Shown here piece by piece: positions 1-11,140 of a stretch of DNA of 64,000 bases; position 1 is the first letter of the stretch, and every line of letters starts with the position of its first letter. The stretch lies in NCBI RefSeq assembly GCF_001704415.2, contig NC_030812.1:53978093-54042092 (forward strand), written 5' to 3'. The notes beneath the pieces were generated by a model. It was given only the letters and a program-made list of their open reading frames with translations, ran no database searches and was not told where the DNA came from. A program made the translations under genes and the position numbers. The stretch comes from Capra hircus (taxonomy: Eukaryota > Chordata > Mammalia > Artiodactyla > Bovidae).

Positions 1-1180
1 GAAAAGGCAAAGGAACCAGAGATCAAATTGCCAGCATCCGCTGGATCATCAAAAAAGCAAGAGAGTTCCAGAAAAACATCTACTTCTGCTTTATTGACTA
101 TGCCAAAGCCTTTGACTGTGTGGAGCACAATAAACCGTGGAAACTTCTGAAAGAGATGGGAATACCAGACCACCTGATCTGCCTCTTGAGAAATCTGTAT
201 GCAGGTCAGGAAGAACTGGACATGGAACAACAGACTGGTTCCAAATCGGGAAAGGAGTATGTCCAGGCTGTATATTGTTACCCTGCTTATTTAACTTACA
301 TGCAGACAACAGCATGAGAAATGCTGGACTGGATGAAGCACAAGCTGGAATCAGGATTGCCGGGAGAAATATCAATAACCTCAGATATGCAGATGACATC
401 ACCCTTAAGGCAGAAAATGAAGAAGAACTAAAGAGACTCTTGATGAAAGTGAAAGAGGAGAGTGAAAAAGTTGGCATAAAGCTCAACATTCAGGAAACTA
501 AGATCATGACATCTGGTCCTATCACTTCATGGCAAATAGATGGGGAAACAGTAGAAATAGTGACAGACTTTTTTTTTTTTTTTTTTTGGCTCTGAAATCA
601 CTGCAGATGGTGACTGCAGCCATGAAATTAAAAGATGCTTGCTCCTTTGAAGAAAAACTATGACCAACCTAGACAGCATATTAAAAAGCAGAGACTTGAC
701 TTTGCCAGCAAAGGTCTGTGTACTCAAAGCTATGGCTTTTCCAGTAGTCAAGTATGGATGTGAGAATTGGACTATAAAGAAAGCTGAGAGCCGAAGAATT
801 AATGCTTTCGAACTGCAGTGTTGGAGAGTACTCTTGAGAATCCCTTCAACTGCAAGGAGATCCAACTAGTCCATTGTAAAGGAAATCAGTCCTGAATATT
901 CACTGAAAGGACCAATGCTGAAGCTGAAACTGCAATACTTTGGCCATCTGATGTGAAGAACTGGCTTATTTTAAAAGACCCTGATGCTGGGATTGATTGA
1001 AGGCAGGAGGAGAAGGAGATGACAGAGACTTAGATGGTTGGAATGCATCACAGACTTAATGGACATGAGTTTGAGTAAGCTCTGGGAGTTGGTGATGGAC
1101 AGGGAAGCCTAGCGTGCTGCAGTCCATGGTATCACAAAGAGTTGGACATGACTGAGTGACTGAACTGAACTGAACTGAAC
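1..1180 (+). mobile_element. BovB LINE, 3' portion cut by window edge
   Basis: The copy enters from the left edge inside the reverse transcriptase and runs to the BovB 3' tail of repeated ACTGA units near 1150-1180. Visible RT signs are a FIDYAKAFD-like motif A around 93-115 and the YADD active site at 386-397. The reading frame is broken many times. A run of 19 T at 569-587 replaces the usual short T/G stretch, and stops occur throughout the C-terminal part. It is a dead copy. The 5' part lies outside the window. Confidence 0.95.
569..587. repeat. poly-T run inside BovB
   Basis: Nineteen T in a row within the BovB ORF2 relic, where other copies in this window read a short T-rich stretch followed by G residues. 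It is probably slippage expansion of that stretch and it breaks the frame. Confidence 0.9.
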
Positions 1181-1872
1181 AGCTGATAAACAGTTTTGTG
1201 ATAATTTTGGGTGGACGGCAAACGGACTTGACAATACCAATACATGTATCCAATCATTTGTGTGAGGGACTCCTAAGCCTCTGGGGGAACAATAACTTGA
1301 CAGCACTGACAGCTGGCATTGTCTCCAAGACTTTCAAAAATGGCGAATGATTCAAGAACAAGATGAAGACCTGCTGACATATTTGGCCAAAGAAAATGAG
1401 TTGAAGGGAATTTCTGCCAACTTGAGCAAATACTGACATGAACAATAAAGTTAAAATAAAAAGAAAGCAAAAGATAAAGTTGAGTTTCAATGTTGGAAAT
1501 ATGAGTTGAAATTTTTTCTTGAAGTTCAGCAATAGACATTGGGGCTACAGTTGCATACCTTGCCAATGCCCCAGATAAGCATACCTTGCCAATGCCCCAG
1601 ATAAGCCTAACGTATTAGGCTTATTAGACTGGCAAGCAGTATGAAGGAGCCAAGATGTTAAGCCTTCTAATATGAATCCAAGGCTCGCTCATGAGAAAAA
1701 CAATGTCCTACTGTCAATCAGTCAAGTGCATTTTTCATCATAAAAAGTATTAACAATAGAATTGTAAGAGCAAATTTAGAAAATTTGAGTTGCTGAATGT
1801 TATTGGCTGAAAATCACGGTGCAAATGGATATTGTGAGAAATAAGGTGAATTCTGTAAATCTTTAATCCAGT
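1181..1872. other. No gene or named repeat recognised
   Basis: AT-rich sequence between two BovB pieces. It holds an exact 26 bp tandem duplication at 1554-1605. The minus strand has a 97-codon open frame (1273-1566) whose composition gives no family signal. I do not call it a gene. Confidence 0.5.
1554..1605. repeat. 26 bp exact tandem duplication
   Basis: The unit at 1554-1579 is repeated without change at 1580-1605. It begins CATACC and ends AGATAAG. Perfect identity points to a recent event. Confidence 0.95.
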
Positions 1873-2362
1873 TTTCAAAAATTTACTTTGCCAACAAATG
1901 TCCATATAGTCAAAGCTATGGTTTTTCCAGTAGTCATGTATGGATGTGAGAGTTGGACCATAAGGAAGGCTGAGCACCAAAGGATTGATGCTTTGAACTG
2001 TGGTGTTTGAAAAGACTCTTGAGGTCCCTTGGACTGCAAGAAGATAAAAGTAGTCAATCCTAAGGAAAATCAATCCTGAATATTCATTGGAAGGATTGAG
2101 GCTAAAGCTGAAACTTCACTACTTTGGCCACCTGATGTGAAGAGCTGACATTAGAAAAGACCCTGGTGCTGGGAAAGATTGAAGACAGAAGGAGAAGGGG
2201 ATGACAGAGAACAAGATGGTTGTTTGGCATCACTGACTCAATGGACATGAGTTTGAGCAAGCTCTAGGAGATGGTGAAGGGCAGGGAAGCCTGGCATGCT
2301 GCAGTGTCTGGGGCTGCAAAGTGTCAGACACGACCGAGTGAGTGAACAACTGAACAACAACA
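1873..2362 (+). mobile_element. BovB LINE 3' end fragment
   Basis: About 490 bp matching the C-terminal coding region and tail of BovB, including the translation of VVMYGCESW-like text near 1930-1955. The tail ends in GAACAACTGAACAACAACAG, an altered form of the usual ACTGA array. It is 5' truncated and frame-disrupted. Confidence 0.85.
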
Positions 2363-2689
2363 GAAGTTAACCCTAGGCCACCATTCACTAGTCAAGTAGA
2401 TACAAAGACAAATATTTGTGAAGGGTCTCTGTGCCATGGGTATGAAAACAGAGAGAAGCTTAAATATCACTGCCCAAGTAGCACTATGGAAACATGCATC
2501 AGGAGCATCAAAACTTAGACCTTTAAAGTGAAAGAGACCATTACAGGGATAGTCCTTTAGTCTGCTGGGACTCCAGCCTAAATTACATAATTATGACATA
2601 AAACAAAACCCAAAGGTGTAGTGTGTAAAGACAAAAGTAGGTGTGGTTTCTCAGTCAGAAGGAACACTGAGAGATCATTCTATAGCAAG
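2363..2689. other. No gene or named repeat recognised
   Basis: Unique-looking AT-rich sequence. Nothing recognised on either strand. Confidence 0.4.
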
Positions 2690-2774
2690 GTGGTGGTGGT
2701 GGTTTAGTCACTAAGTCATATCCAACACTTATGACCCCATGGACTATAGCCCTCCAGGCTTCTCTGCCCATGGG
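2690..2774 (-). mobile_element. Bov-tA/BOV-A SINE 3' fragment
   Basis: A (GGT)n stretch leads into the reverse complement of the BOV-A 3' end (GACCCCATGGACTATAGCC type). Only about 85 bp remain and the tRNA-derived head is missing. Confidence 0.75.
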
Positions 2775-3248
2775 TCTATAACATAACTTTTAAAGTCTTG
2801 ATCATGCCTCATTTCAAGCTGTTTTCCACAAAGTCAGTGATAGTTCTGAAGAACCTGAGACTGAGACAGTCAATTAAGTCATTAGAAAGGGTCAATTTGA
2901 GTAAGAAAGTGACGAGTCCATAACTTAGTGACTTCATTCTCTAACAGAGGTAACTTCCAGCCAGAAAATGCTGGGTCATTTTCTTTCTGATATTCCCACT
3001 ACTCAGAAGCCTTGGTTTCCTGGAAATAGTAAGGGATGCCATATGCGTTAAAGCTATTTTAAAACTGACTGAGATAACTGGCAGGTAATATTCATATATA
3101 TACAGACATAAGCAAAGCTATTATGCCAATGTGGAAGTACCCAGCTTGTTGACCTAAAATAATTAAGATTCACTAGTTGAGAAAACGAGGGGAGCAACAA
3201 ACAAAATCTTACGACTAATAGCTTTCAATAAAGGGGTGCATATTGCCT
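2775..3248. other. No gene or named repeat recognised
   Basis: AT-rich sequence before the L1 3' end. No open frame or repeat of note. Confidence 0.4.
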
Positions 3249-3821
3249 AAAGTTCATTGCAGAACTGTGTACAACAGCTAGGACATGGCAGCAACCTAAA
3301 TGTCCATCAACAGATGAATACAGATGAATGGATAAAGAAGTCATGGTACATATATACACTGGACTATTACTCAGCCATAAAAGGAAAGACTGGGTCATTT
3401 GTAGTGATGTGGATGGATCTAGAGTCTGTCATACAGAGTGAAGAAAGCCAGAAAGAGAAAAATATTGTATATTAATGCATATGAATGGAATCTAGAAAGA
3501 TGGCACAGATGAGCTTGTTTGCAGGGCAGAAAGAGAGACACAGACGTAGAGAACAGACCTGTGGAAGTGAGGAGGTGAGGGGAGGGGTGAGACAAACTGG
3601 GAGAGTAGGATTGACATATATACACTGTAAAATAGCTAGTGAGAAGCTGCTGTCTAATACAGGGAACTCAGCTTGGTGCTCTGTGATAATGTAGAGGGGT
3701 GGGATGGGGGGTTAGGAGGAAGCTCAAAAGGGAGGGGAAATATGTATACATATAGCTGATTCACTTCATTGTACAGCAGAAACTAATGTAACATTGTAAA
3801 GCAATTATACTAAAAAAAAAA
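3249..3821 (+). mobile_element. L1 LINE 3' end
   Basis: The start translates to the C-terminal end of L1 ORF2 (MNTDEWIKKSWYIY-like, near 3320-3360). The L1 3' UTR follows and a poly-A run closes the element at about 3812-3821. It is 5' truncated. Only the last part of ORF2 remains, with a premature end. Confidence 0.85.
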
Positions 3822-4016
3822 GTCTACATTTTGAAATAATTAAAATACCAAGCTTTTATCTTGCAGAGTTAGGGAAAAAACAGAAGCAATTGGCTAGATA
3901 ATTCAGGAGAAGATATGATAATTTACTTAAGGAGTTCAGTACAATGGCTTCAGAAGAAATCGAAATAGACATGTAACAATTTTATTATTTGCTTCGTCAA
4001 TGGCTAAGGGATCCTT

Positions 4017-4240
4017 GGGCTTTCCAGTTGACTCAGTGGTAAAGAACCCACATGCCAATGCAGGTGCCTGGGAGACACGGGTTGGATTCCTGCATCAGGA
4101 AGATACCTTGGAGAAGGAAATGGCAACCCACTTCAGTATGCTTGCTTGGAGAATCCCATGGACGGAGAATCCCATGGACAGTGGATCCTGGTGGGCTACA
4201 GTCTATGGGGTCTCAAAGAGTCAGACACAACTGAACACGC
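4017..4240 (+). mobile_element. Bov-tA SINE
   Basis: A tRNA-Glu-like head (GACTCAGTGGTAAAGAACCC) with a box-B-like GGGTTGGATTCCTG leads into the BOV-A body. A short internal duplication of the GGAGAATCCCATGGAC segment lies near 4148-4180. Confidence 0.9.
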
Positions 4241-4475
4241 ATGCAGACAAGTTAAAATTACCTTTGATTGTTAACATCTGTCTTTTAAAAAGAGAGAGCT
4301 TTTATCAGGTCTGAAACCCTTGATATGAGAAAATCGTGTTTTTATTTCCAAAGTCTTTTCATTGTTCCCAGATTTTATTCAAGCATTTTTCAGAAAATAA
4401 TGATACATAAAAAGGGATAAAGTTGGGAATAAAAATTAAATGAAGCTTGCTAAAGGGGTGTGGCTTTAATAATGT

Positions 4476-4704
4476 GTTCCCTGGTGGCTCAGATGGTAAA
4501 GCGTCTGCCTACAGTGCGGGAGACCTGGGTTTGATCCCTGGGTCAGGAAGATCCTCTGGAGAGGGAAATGGCAACCCACTCCAGTACTCTTGCCTGGAAA
4601 ATCCCATGGACAGAGGAGCATAGTAGGCTATAGTCCATGGGGTCGCAAAGAGTCAGACACAACTGAGCGACTTCAATTTACTTCACTTCACTTCACTTCA
4701 CTTC
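4476..4704 (+). mobile_element. Bov-tA SINE with (CACTT)n tail
   Basis: A full-length copy with tRNA-like head (GGCTCAGATGGTAAAGCGTC), box B (GGTTTGATCCCTGGG), BOV-A body and a pentameric CACTT tail at about 4681-4704. Such SINEs derive from tRNA-Glu fused to a BovB-derived body. Confidence 0.95.
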
Positions 4705-5117
4705 TGCACATTTACAGTGATTATTAGATAAAAACCAACTGCCCCCTCTTCAGAGACCATTGTTCCCATTTGTGTTTTATATGTAATTACTCTGTATGCT
4801 GGCCTCCTGAAGCAGTAAGGAAGGGGTTCCTCTTGGTTTCCTCTTCCCCATTCAGTTTCCACAGCCAGTGTTAGCTGTCCACAGTTAAGCTTAAAGAATA
4901 ACAGCCCATTATGAATACCCTGTTAATGGGCAGCTTCTTATGGGGGAGAATGTTTACCTTGATGACAACCAACTGACAGTTAGGGATTCTGCCTTATTTC
5001 TTATTTCTATAATAAGTCTGAAGTTATCTACATTATTATTCTTGATGTGTTTCGTTTAAATACACTTAATTAAAGATAGAAGGAATGAGAATTTTATGTT
5101 GTTGTCTATACAGTTGA
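4705..5117. other. No gene or named repeat recognised
   Basis: AT-rich sequence between a SINE and MIR. Nothing recognised. Confidence 0.4.
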
Positions 5118-5349
5118 ACATGGCACATTCTTTCTCAGCCTGTAACATAGAAGCACTGCCTAAGTTCAAATCCTGGCTCCACAACTTACTAGCTTTCTGA
5201 GCAAATTATTTAACCTCCCCATATCTTAATTTTATTCTTTTTAAAAATGAAGACAGCAGTCCTACTGATTATTTAAGGTTATTGTGAGGATTATATGAGA
5301 TGGTGCTTGAAAAGTTCTTGGTACATTGGGTGACATGTAATGAGCATTA
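5118..5349 (+). mobile_element. MIR SINE, interrupted by CHR-2
   Basis: The ancient MIR layout is visible: a TTCAAATCCTGGCTCCAC box-B-like part, ACTTACTAGCT core and TGTGAGGATTATATGAG tail. The tail seems to continue at 5693-5700 after the CHR-2 insertion. Confidence 0.8.
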
Positions 5350-5359
5350 AATACATATT

Positions 5360-5682
5360 TTTTATCATTTTATTTACTTATTTAGGCTGTGCTGGGTCTT
5401 CGTTGTTGCACAGGCTTTTCTCTAGATGCAGAGAGTCGGGGCTACTCTCTTGTTGTGGTGGGCTGGATTCTCATTGTAGCGGTTTCTCTCACTGCAGAGC
5501 ACAGACTTTAGGGGGCGTGGGCTTCAGTAGCTGTGGCTCCGGGTCTAGAACATAGGCCCAACAGTTGTGGCCCATGGGCTTAGTTGCTGCACAGCATTTG
5601 GGATCTTCCTGGATCAGGGATTGAAACTGTCTCCTGCATTGGCAGGTGGATTCTTTAACACTGAGCCACCAGGGAAGCCCTC
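5360..5682 (-). mobile_element. CHR-2-type SINE inserted in a MIR tail
   Basis: A T-rich left end is followed by the GGCTGTGCTGGGTCTTCG and AGGGAAGCCC landmarks of the cetartiodactyl tRNA-derived SINE, read on the minus strand. The imperfect flanks AATACATATT (5350-5359) and AATATATGTT (5683-5692) fit a target-site duplication. Confidence 0.9.
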
Positions 5683-5700
5683 AATATATGTTAATCACAA

Positions 5701-6061
5701 TAAACTACTGATTCTTCACCAGGTGGTGTTGATATTTACCTATGCAGAGCTTGATGAAGCTCTGAGCCAGATGTAAATAAAAGAATGCATTCCAGGACAT
5801 GTTTTCTATGAGCCTCCCTGCATAACCTATGCTCTTCTGAGTCCATGCTAGTCTTTGACAACCCGTTATTTCCTCATTGTAAGATGTTTCGTGCCAACTG
5901 TTGGAAATTTCTGAAACTGCTCAAAGTTTACACTCGAGAATCTTCACTGTGTCTATTTCTAAGGAACACTGGCTTTTCTTCAATAAGCTAAATAAAATAT
6001 TGAAGCCAAATCTTTGCATAAAGAAAGAGATTCTTCCTCTGCCAGCATTTTCCCCCAGCTA
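5701..6061. other. No gene or named repeat recognised
   Basis: Unique-looking sequence between the MIR/CHR-2 nest and an L2 3' end. Confidence 0.4.
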
Positions 6062-6420
6062 GCCTTAACTCTCACTCTGACCTGCTTCAGATTTTGCCCA
6101 AATTAATGTTCTCAGGGAAGCCTTTCCAGACCTGCCTGTTGAAAATCGTATCTTCCCTTTTCCTCAACTCACCAATCCCTGTCTTTCCTTTCCTGATCAA
6201 TTTTTCTCTATAGCATATGTCACAACCTGACAGTTTCTGTTTTTGATATTGCTATTTATTTATCTTTACTATCTTCTATAAGAACATAAAGTGTAAGTGG
6301 GCAGAGGTAATTTGACCTGTACTCACTCTCCTATTGCAAGAGCCTAGAATAGCACTTGGCACAGAGCAGACATTCGTACATTCATTCCCATATGAGTGAA
6401 TCAGTGACTGATGGATCAGA
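6062..6420 (+). mobile_element. L2 LINE 3' end
   Basis: Old, diverged L2 landmarks appear in order: GGGAAGCCTTTCCAGACC near 6116, CATATGTCACAACCTGACA near 6214, TAAGAACATAAAGTGTAAG near 6280 and GAGCCTAGAATAGCACTTGGCAC near 6340. No coding capacity remains. Confidence 0.75.
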
Positions 6421-6851
6421 GTTGTTGGCTCTTTCCTTCTCTCCTTTTCCAGGGGTTACTTTATAATTAGATTTTCTTGTTTCTTGTGCCTCTGTTCTGC
6501 TGAAATCTTGGGAGTATGGTTTTATAATCCAGTGTTCTCAGAGAGATAGTTATTTCCAAAACAGTTTTGGACAAAAAAAAAAAAAAAAAAAAGCCTCCTG
6601 CCCAATTTTTACTTTTACCCCACCACAGTAAGTTATTCTTTCTGGTTGTATCTGTGTAGAACTGTAACCATTCCATCACCCAGTCTATAGTCTGATGAAG
6701 CCTTGGTAGAAAGAGCAGTTGTGTTTAAACGTGGGCATGATCTAAGCTTCGTACTGTGTCTTGGAAGAATAATATTCTGTACATGTGCTATGAAGGAACC
6801 TGCCAAGGAAGGAAAGTTTCCCAACGTGTGTATTAATTTTTGTTCAAGCCA
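6421..6851. other. Unique sequence with a 20 bp poly-A
   Basis: A run of 20 A lies at 6573-6592 and is followed by unassigned sequence. Open frames here are short and show no family signal. Confidence 0.4.
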
Positions 6852-6881
6852 GCTCCACAACTTACTAGCTTTCTGGGCAAA
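6852..6881 (+). repeat. MIR-core fragment matching 5176-5205
   Basis: Thirty bases match the MIR core at 5176-5205 with one difference. Both share changes away from the MIR consensus (CCACAAC, CTTTCTG), so this looks like a local copy and not an independent MIR. Confidence 0.65.
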
Positions 6882-7494
6882 CTGAATTGCATTTTGTTAA
6901 AAAAAAATTATTTCCTTTTTAAGGAATTTTCCAAGCTTTTTCTGCTGTTGACAAACGTCATTGTCCAACTATATAATCACCTTTGGAGTTCTCAAAACCT
7001 CTTTAGCTGATCGGGACATTTGTGTTACCTAGGAAGTGTTCTGCAGATAGATTATACAGTCCTTCACATTATTTACCTTTTAGGGCTCAAATTCCTGCCT
7101 AAGGGAACAGATGCTATGATTTGAATAGTGTTGTCTGAATATGAATGACATGGAACACTCCAGACCATTATTTGAAACAAACGCCTAACTGGGTTGATTC
7201 TCCCAACTACAGATTTCCTTTCCTTCTCCTCCTCCCCCTCCATCACCTTGTACTTTTCCTTCTCTCTTCTTCCTCTTCTTCTAAGAATTTTGAAGAAAAT
7301 TTGGAGTTTTCCTTACACTTTTTTTTCTAGAGAACCTCTAAAATTTACAGTTAGACTGGACCTCAGAGACGATCTAGTCAGTAAATGCAGATCCATCAGC
7401 ATTCATTTATTTATTCAATGCATGTTTATTGACTATATGTTCCATGTAGATGCTGAACTGCAAGTTATTTTCTGAGGTCAATAGGCAAAGATTG
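6882..7494. other. No gene; weak ancient-repeat traces
   Basis: Mostly unassigned. A CATTTATTTATTCAATGCATG stretch near 7400-7430 resembles the end of old mammalian repeats, but it is too short to place. Confidence 0.35.
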
Positions 7495-7611
7495 GGAATT
7501 CCTTGGTGGTGCAGTGGGTAGGACTCTTCACTCTCACTGCCATAGGCCTGAGTTAAATACCTTATCCAGGACCTAAAATCCCACAAGCCTCCTGGTACAA
7601 TTAAAAAAAAA
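7495..7611 (+). mobile_element. CHR-2-type SINE, short copy with perfect layout
   Basis: The head GGAATTCCTTGGTGGTGCAG and a poly-A end are present. The 13 bp flanks TAGGCAAAGATTG (7482-7494) and TAGTCAAAGATTG (7612-7624) differ at one base and form a clear target-site duplication, so the short length was probably set at insertion. Confidence 0.9.
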
Positions 7612-7624
7612 TAGTCAAAGATTG

Positions 7625-8477
7625 TAAGCTTTCTGGTTATATTCCATCATAGAAACTACTCTAGCTCAAGATGGACTTCTATCTGCAAACAAGAGATAAA
7701 GCTTACTTTAAAGGTAAATCTTACAGAAATGAAATGTGATTACTTATTTGTGGATGCCATGTTTCATCCCATGAGAGCACATAGAAAATTTTAGAGGGTT
7801 GTTAAAGTTCTGAAAGATGTAAAAATGGGGGTAGGTATAGGATGAATTAATAACTTTATGAAGATGACTTCCATATTTGAAGTAGACCCTGTCAGTCTTC
7901 TAGACATGACCTAATCAAGTACTTCTAGTATTAATAATGAACTGTGGAAGGTTTCCCAAGACAGTCCTATGTGGCTAGCTCCACGGTTTTGAGAAAGCTG
8001 GAAATACGCTGGAGTTCTGGGGCAGATATTAAATACAAACACAGAGATTTGGAATTGATGTTTCAGTAAATGAATTATAAAAAGCAACGGTCAGTGCAAG
8101 AATTGGAACATAAGAAGGCTCTGCTATGACTAGGAATCAAGTCAAACTAATGATAAGAAAGGATTTTCTTGCAGTAATAATTAATACCAACTCATAGCCA
8201 TAAAAAAATGGAGTCATATAATATTTTGGTCATTTCCAAAATATATCGAAATACAAAATTAGTGGAGCTTAACATATTAAGGACTGTTTAGACAATGCTT
8301 TTGAAAACCATTTACAATTCATTAAATACACTATGCTGTCTTGCACACCAAAGCTTTTTGCATCCCTTTCATCTATAATTTGCATTCTATTTTCAATTTA
8401 CTGTCCTGAGTCTTGTTTGCTTATTAGGACATAAGATAGAAGCTACCCTTCTTAAATACCCCCTATAGCAAACAGTT
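7625..8477. other. No gene or named repeat recognised
   Basis: AT-rich, unique-looking sequence with no open frame of note. Confidence 0.4.
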
Positions 8478-8650
8478 CTTAACCATTATCATCACAGCAG
8501 GTGTCATAACCATCTAAAATTCTTTGTATACTTGTCTATCTCCTCTCTAAACTAAGAACTCCCTAAATACAGCAACTGTGTTTACTTAACACCAAAATCC
8601 TCAATACCTTAACCAATTTACTGGTACCTCATTGGAGTCTAATACATAAC
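8478..8650 (+). mobile_element. L2 LINE 3' fragment, weak
   Basis: The order 'ACCATTATCATCACAGCAGG ... TAACCATCTAAAATTCTTTG ... CTAAGAACTCCC' follows the L2 3' end at low similarity. Confidence 0.45.
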
Positions 8651-9582
8651 TTTTTAATGTTGATTGCTACTAAATGAAGATAAAAGCAGCTAAACATTAA
8701 TATGAATTTAATGTTTACATTCTTCCTTCAAATTCAGCAGCCTAATCTTTGTTTTATTCTTTAATCAATTGTAATAGTAATGCCTCTAGTGTCCCATGAT
8801 TAATTAAAATATTTACTTTGGTTTAAAGTAGATTTATTTTCGCTATCAAGAAAGGAACTTCTCATTCCCTACTATGAGTGTTTTTGTAAAAAGCAAAAAG
8901 AGTACATTGTAGTCATACATTATTCATCCTTGAATGTTAAAGTACTTAAAAAGTCAGTCTTTTGGTATGTCTTTATTTCGTTCACATATATTTTTGATTC
9001 ATGATGTATTAATTTTATTCATTCCTAAGTCTATTTCAGACGACTACACAGACTGTTTTGCAGTACTACACTCTACTTGCTGGCCATGAAAGGACATGTT
9101 TAAGTGTATGTTCTGTTAGGAAATAAAATAGAAAACTAGGCTTGTTCTCCAGATATTTGGTGTGCATGGCTCACTTTTCTCATTGTTGTCTTTATATTTC
9201 AGAAATGCTTGTTTGCCATTTGAATGACCATATTTGGAAAAGGGACACATTATTCCACTCTTCCTTATAATTTCATATATTTTGAACCAAAAATGCTTCA
9301 CTTTTTTGTTGGACTTATAAGTCATATATGTGCAACAAATATCCTTGAGTTTTAGTTCATCCCTAAACCTTTTCTGTTATAGGAGCTTTATGACTGATGC
9401 TTTATTCATGTGCATTATTATATGTTTTAAAAGAATAAATTAATAATCAGGAAAATAAAATAATTAAAGTGAAAAAAGAAAAGATTAAGCTGCCTAGGGG
9501 AATAAGAGTAAAAGAAGCTGGCAACTACCTCACTGGTTTGTTAACCTGGCATGATGGTTAGGCAGAGACAGGAGTAAAGAGA
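8651..9582. other. No gene or named repeat recognised
   Basis: Very AT-rich sequence. Open frames are short and have no family signal. Confidence 0.4.
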
Positions 9583-9788
9583 GTAAAAGTGAAGTCACTC
9601 AGTCGTGTCCGACTCTTTGTGACCCCATGGACTATAGCCTACCAGGCTCCTCCCTCCCTGGGATTCTCCAGGCTAGAGTACTGAAGTGGGTTGCCATTTC
9701 CTTCTCCAGGGGATCTTCCCAACCCAGGGATTGAACCTGGGTCTCCCACATTCCAGGCAGACGCTTTAACCTCTGAGCCACCAGGGAA
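9583..9788 (-). mobile_element. Bov-tA SINE
   Basis: A complete copy on the minus strand. On the plus strand it reads from AAGTGAAGTCACTCAGTCG through the BOV-A body to the tRNA head complement GAGCCACCAGGGAAG. Confidence 0.93.
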
Positions 9789-9831
9789 GAGTGAAGCCCT
9801 ACACAAAAATCACAGGGCACAAGGTGTTCAA

Positions 9832-9977
9832 ATCAGTTCAGTTCAGTCACTCAGTCATGTCCGACTCTTTGCTACCTCATGGACTGCAGCACACCAGGCT
9901 TCCCTGTCCATCACCAACTCCTGGAGCTTGCTCAAACTCATGTCCACCTAGTCGGTGATGCCATCCAACCATCTCAA
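9832..9977 (-). mobile_element. BovB LINE 3' fragment
   Basis: The left end carries the CAGTTCAGTTCAGT tail complement and continues into the C-terminal coding region (CTCATGTCCACC..., GCCATCCAACCATCTCA). Only about 146 bp survive, a severely 5'-truncated insertion. Confidence 0.88.
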
Positions 9978-10601
9978 GGTGTAGTTCTACAAAATGATCT
10001 ATTGGTGTGCCTTTTTGCATAACCCAATTCCAGTTTTCTGCTGTTCATAAACAACTTTTTTGAGTGTTTCTGACATTAGTTTAGTTAATAATAGTAATTA
10101 GTTTCTTGATATTGCTTATAAATGACAATATTAACTATTAATATTACTATACTTTGACTGTGAGGTCTTGTAGTGTCAATTACAAGCCACTGTGTGTGGA
10201 TTCTATGGGCCTGGAGCGTGGTCGAATTCTGTTTTGTCCAACTAATCTGAGCATCAGTCAGTAACAGAAATTCATAAGAATGCAAATCGCAGTAACTGCT
10301 CTTGCTTGATCATGTTGACCGTATTTTATCTGTTCCATTAAATATAATTATGTCTCTTTTTTCTCATTGTAGATATAATGACCAATTCACAGGGGGTTGC
10401 TGAGAAAATGCCCCAAGATATTATCTTTACCCCAAAAAGTAGTTGAAAATGCATTTATTTTCCATGGGTTTTACAAATCAAATTTGCGGGAATTAAGCAG
10501 GAACATTTGTTTGTTTATAGTAGTTTGTATATAGTATATAGTGCATTCTTGAGTCAGGTTGGGAAGGCTTTTACAAAACCTGTACCCAGGCCTATGCTGT
10601 G
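9978..10601. other. Unique sequence with one splice-acceptor-like site
   Basis: No repeat recognised. A pyrimidine tract ending in AG at 10371-10372 precedes a 22-codon open stretch from ATG 10378 to TGA 10444-10446. See findings. I do not call it a gene. Confidence 0.35.
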
Positions 10602-10812
10602 GAAGTGAAAGTGTTAGTCTCTCAGTCGTGTCCAACTCTGCAACCTCATGAACTGTAGCCAGCCAGGCTTCTGAGTCCGTGGGATTCTCCAGGCAAGAAT
10701 ACTGGAGTGGGTTGCCATTGCCTTCTCCAGGGAATCTTCCCAACCCAGGGAATGAACCCAGCTCTCCTGCATTGCAGGCAGATTCTGTACTGCCTGAGCC
10801 ACCAGGGAAGCC
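10602..10812 (-). mobile_element. Bov-tA SINE
   Basis: A complete minus-strand copy with the BOV-A body (GGGATTCTCCAGGCAAGAAT) and tRNA head complement (GAGCCACCAGGGAAGCC). Confidence 0.93.
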
Positions 10813-10994
10813 TATGGGAAAACCCTCAAATGTGCATTCAGCACCATATTTTGCCTTCAAGAATGTGAGATGTGTATTTTTGTGATCAGTTCTTATCTTG
10901 AACTAATCTAAATATGTTCTAACAATAAGTAGAAACTGATAAATTATAGAACAAAATCAATTTCTTATGGTATCATTGGAATATTGGTCCAATT

Positions 10995-11140
10995 CCTTCA
11001 TTTTACAAATGAAGAACTTGAAGAATGATTAAGTGGCCTTGTCAGGGTTACTGGGCCAATTAATGTCAGATCTGGACTCAAACACAGGTCTCCTGATTCT
11101 TAAGAAAGGGCTCTTTCCATGACATCACATCATAGCCCCT
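10995..11140 (-). mobile_element. MIR SINE
   Basis: A reverse-oriented MIR: CATTTTACAAATGAAGAACT, AAGTGGCCTTGTCAGGGTTA and CAAACACAGGTCTCCTGATT follow the complement of the MIR consensus at typical divergence. Confidence 0.75.

Noticed and set aside
3419..3694. Overlapping frames on both strands
   Set aside because: They lie within the L1 3' end at 3249-3821.
4476..4560. tRNA gene signals (A and B boxes) in SINE heads
   Set aside because: The boxes belong to Bov-tA elements derived from tRNA-Glu. The sequences do not fold as intact tRNAs and run into BOV-A bodies. The same holds for all other SINE heads here.
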